In this document: in pieces, positions 63,237-64,000 of the stretch
Layout: every line of letters starts with the position of its first letter
How positions within the stretch are numbered: the first letter of the stretch is position 1
From: Bacteroidales bacterium
GTDB taxonomy: Bacteria; Bacteroidota; Bacteroidia; Bacteroidales; UBA932
Assembly (NCBI GenBank): GCA_017398335.1
Contig: JAFQGK010000018.1
Coordinates: forward strand, 1 to 64,000
Length of the DNA stretch: 64,000 nt
Reading direction: 5' to 3'
The notes under the pieces: generated by a model
Databases searched by the model: none
What the model was told of the DNA's origin: nothing
What the model saw: the letters and a program-made list of their open reading frames with translations, nothing else
Position numbers and translations under genes: made by a program

Positions 63237-63687
63237 GAATAATCAGTTAGATAGAACGGATTTTTTGATACTGAAGGAGCTGCAGAAGGATGCGAAGCTT
63301 ACGACGAAGGAGCTTGCCGCAAAGGTCAATCTTAGTCCGACCCCGGTCTTTGAACGCCAGAAAAGGCTCGAAAGGGAAGGGTATATCAAAAAATATGTGG
63401 CTGTTGTCGACCCCATCAAGCTGGGAAACGGAATAACCGTGCTATGCAATGTGCGTCTGAAATTTCACAGCAGGGAGTTCAGCCGGCAGTTCACATCTGT
63501 AATCTCTGAAATAGACGAGGTGGTGGAGTGTTACAATACTTCCGGAGACTATGATTATCAGATGAAGATACATGTCAGCAGCATGCAGCATTATCAGGAA
63601 CTGGTTCTGGACCGTCTTGGAGATCTTGATTGCGTCGGAAGCCTCCATAGTATCTTTGTAATAGGTGAAGTAAAGAACATTAAATAA
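63235..63687 (+). CDS. Lrp/AsnC family transcriptional regulator
   Basis: The 150-residue protein has the N-terminal winged helix (LDRTDFLILKELQKDAKLTTKELAAKVNLS, here given in part as LKELQKDAKLTTKELA, with PTPVFERQKRLEREGYI for recognition) and a C-terminal RAM/ligand-binding domain (ECYNTSGDYDYQMKIHV). Such proteins sense amino acids and control their metabolism. It diverges from metX with a 154-base gap between start codons, so control of metX-thrA-metY is plausible but inferred. Confidence 0.92.
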   Translation: MNNQLDRTDFLILKELQKDAKLTTKELAAKVNLSPTPVFERQKRLEREGYIKKYVAVVDPIKLGNGITVLCNVRLKFHSREFSRQFTSVISEIDEVVECYNTSGDYDYQMKIHVSSMQHYQELVLDRLGDLDCVGSLHSIFVIGEVKNIK

Positions 63688-63693
63688 CATATT

Positions 63694-64000
63694 ATGAAAA
63701 AGCATTTTATATCATTAATGGCAGTCTTGTTTGCACTTGTTGCCATTTCAGGGTGCAATTCCGAAGAAAAGACCCTCAGACTCCTTCATTGGAACATCCA
63801 GAACGGAATGTGGGACGGTCAGAACGACAACTATGACCGTTTCGTCGAATTTGTAAAGGCTCAGGATCCGGATGTGTGTGTATGGTGCGAAGCACAGTCC
63901 ATCTGGAAGACGGATTCCGACCAGAAAATGGCTGCGGAGGACCGTTATCTTGTAGATAACTGGGGGGAGCTGGCTGCGCGTTATGGTCATCAGTATTGGG
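63694..64000 (+). CDS. Endonuclease/exonuclease/phosphatase-family lipoprotein (3' end outside window)
   Basis: The first 102 residues are visible. The lipobox is AISGCNSEE, and LRLLHWNIQNGMWDG with DPDVCVWCEAQS matches the start of the EEP fold, including the position of the catalytic Glu. It lies 6 bases after the Lrp-type regulator gene and may share its transcript. The substrate is unknown. It is a distant relative of the protein at 6016-6828. Confidence 0.8.
   Translation, partial: MKKHFISLMAVLFALVAISGCNSEEKTLRLLHWNIQNGMWDGQNDNYDRFVEFVKAQDPDVCVWCEAQSIWKTDSDQKMAAEDRYLVDNWGELAARYGHQYW

Overview
The window looks like a chromosomal segment from a Bacteroidales bacterium (Bacteroidota), probably a gut or uncultured lineage. 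The evidence is two SusC/SusD pairs, a hybrid two-component regulator, BACON, GLUG, fimbrillin-like, DUF1735/DUF4361 and DUF4249 families, many lipoproteins, and repeated TAnnTTTG boxes of the Bacteroidota -7 promoter type. Species cannot be assigned from the sequence alone. No tRNA, rRNA, CRISPR array, transposase or phage gene was found.

Region 1 (1-8262) is core-like. A truncated minus-strand OmpA-like lipoprotein diverges from a sigma-54 activator that starts an envelope operon (activator, lptE, a TPR-like protein, secG). A ClpB lacking its N-terminal domain follows, then a small unit of an exonuclease/phosphatase-fold lipoprotein, a short-chain dehydrogenase and an FMN reductase-like protein.

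Region 2 (8263-38147) is a polysaccharide utilisation locus of about 26 kb plus its probable regulator. It opens behind a REP-like palindrome pair with expanded half repeats. A short unit (GH88 hydrolase, a 51-residue peptide, a fimbrillin/GLUG surface lipoprotein) converges on two tandem calcineurin-like phosphoesterases. A divergent unit of nine genes follows: BNR_4 propeller, BACON protein, second BNR_4 propeller, GH43-like protein, SusC, SusD, second SusC, second SusD and a DUF1735/DUF4361 lipoprotein. A convergent 1298-residue hybrid sensor (HTCS) closes the locus. GH88 plus propellers of a fold used by lyases and rhamnosidases suggests a uronic-acid glycan, but the substrate is inferred.

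Region 3 (38148-44360, minus) holds ksgA and a spermidine/putrescine importer (potA, potB, potC, potD) behind an outer-membrane barrel gene. Gaps are small throughout, so the HTCS may be the last gene of this unit. Region 4 (44511-52837, plus) holds an FAD oxidoreductase, a ribulokinase, an AraM/EgsA-type glycerol-1-phosphate dehydrogenase, an M24 aminopeptidase, a DUF456 membrane protein and a secreted NUC-type nuclease.

Region 5 (52844-64000) is mostly minus strand. An outer-membrane unit (lipoprotein, TonB receptor, DUF4249) lies downstream of asd. The methionine/threonine genes metX, thrA and metY follow, with an Lrp/AsnC regulator divergent from metX. The window ends inside a second exonuclease/phosphatase-fold lipoprotein.
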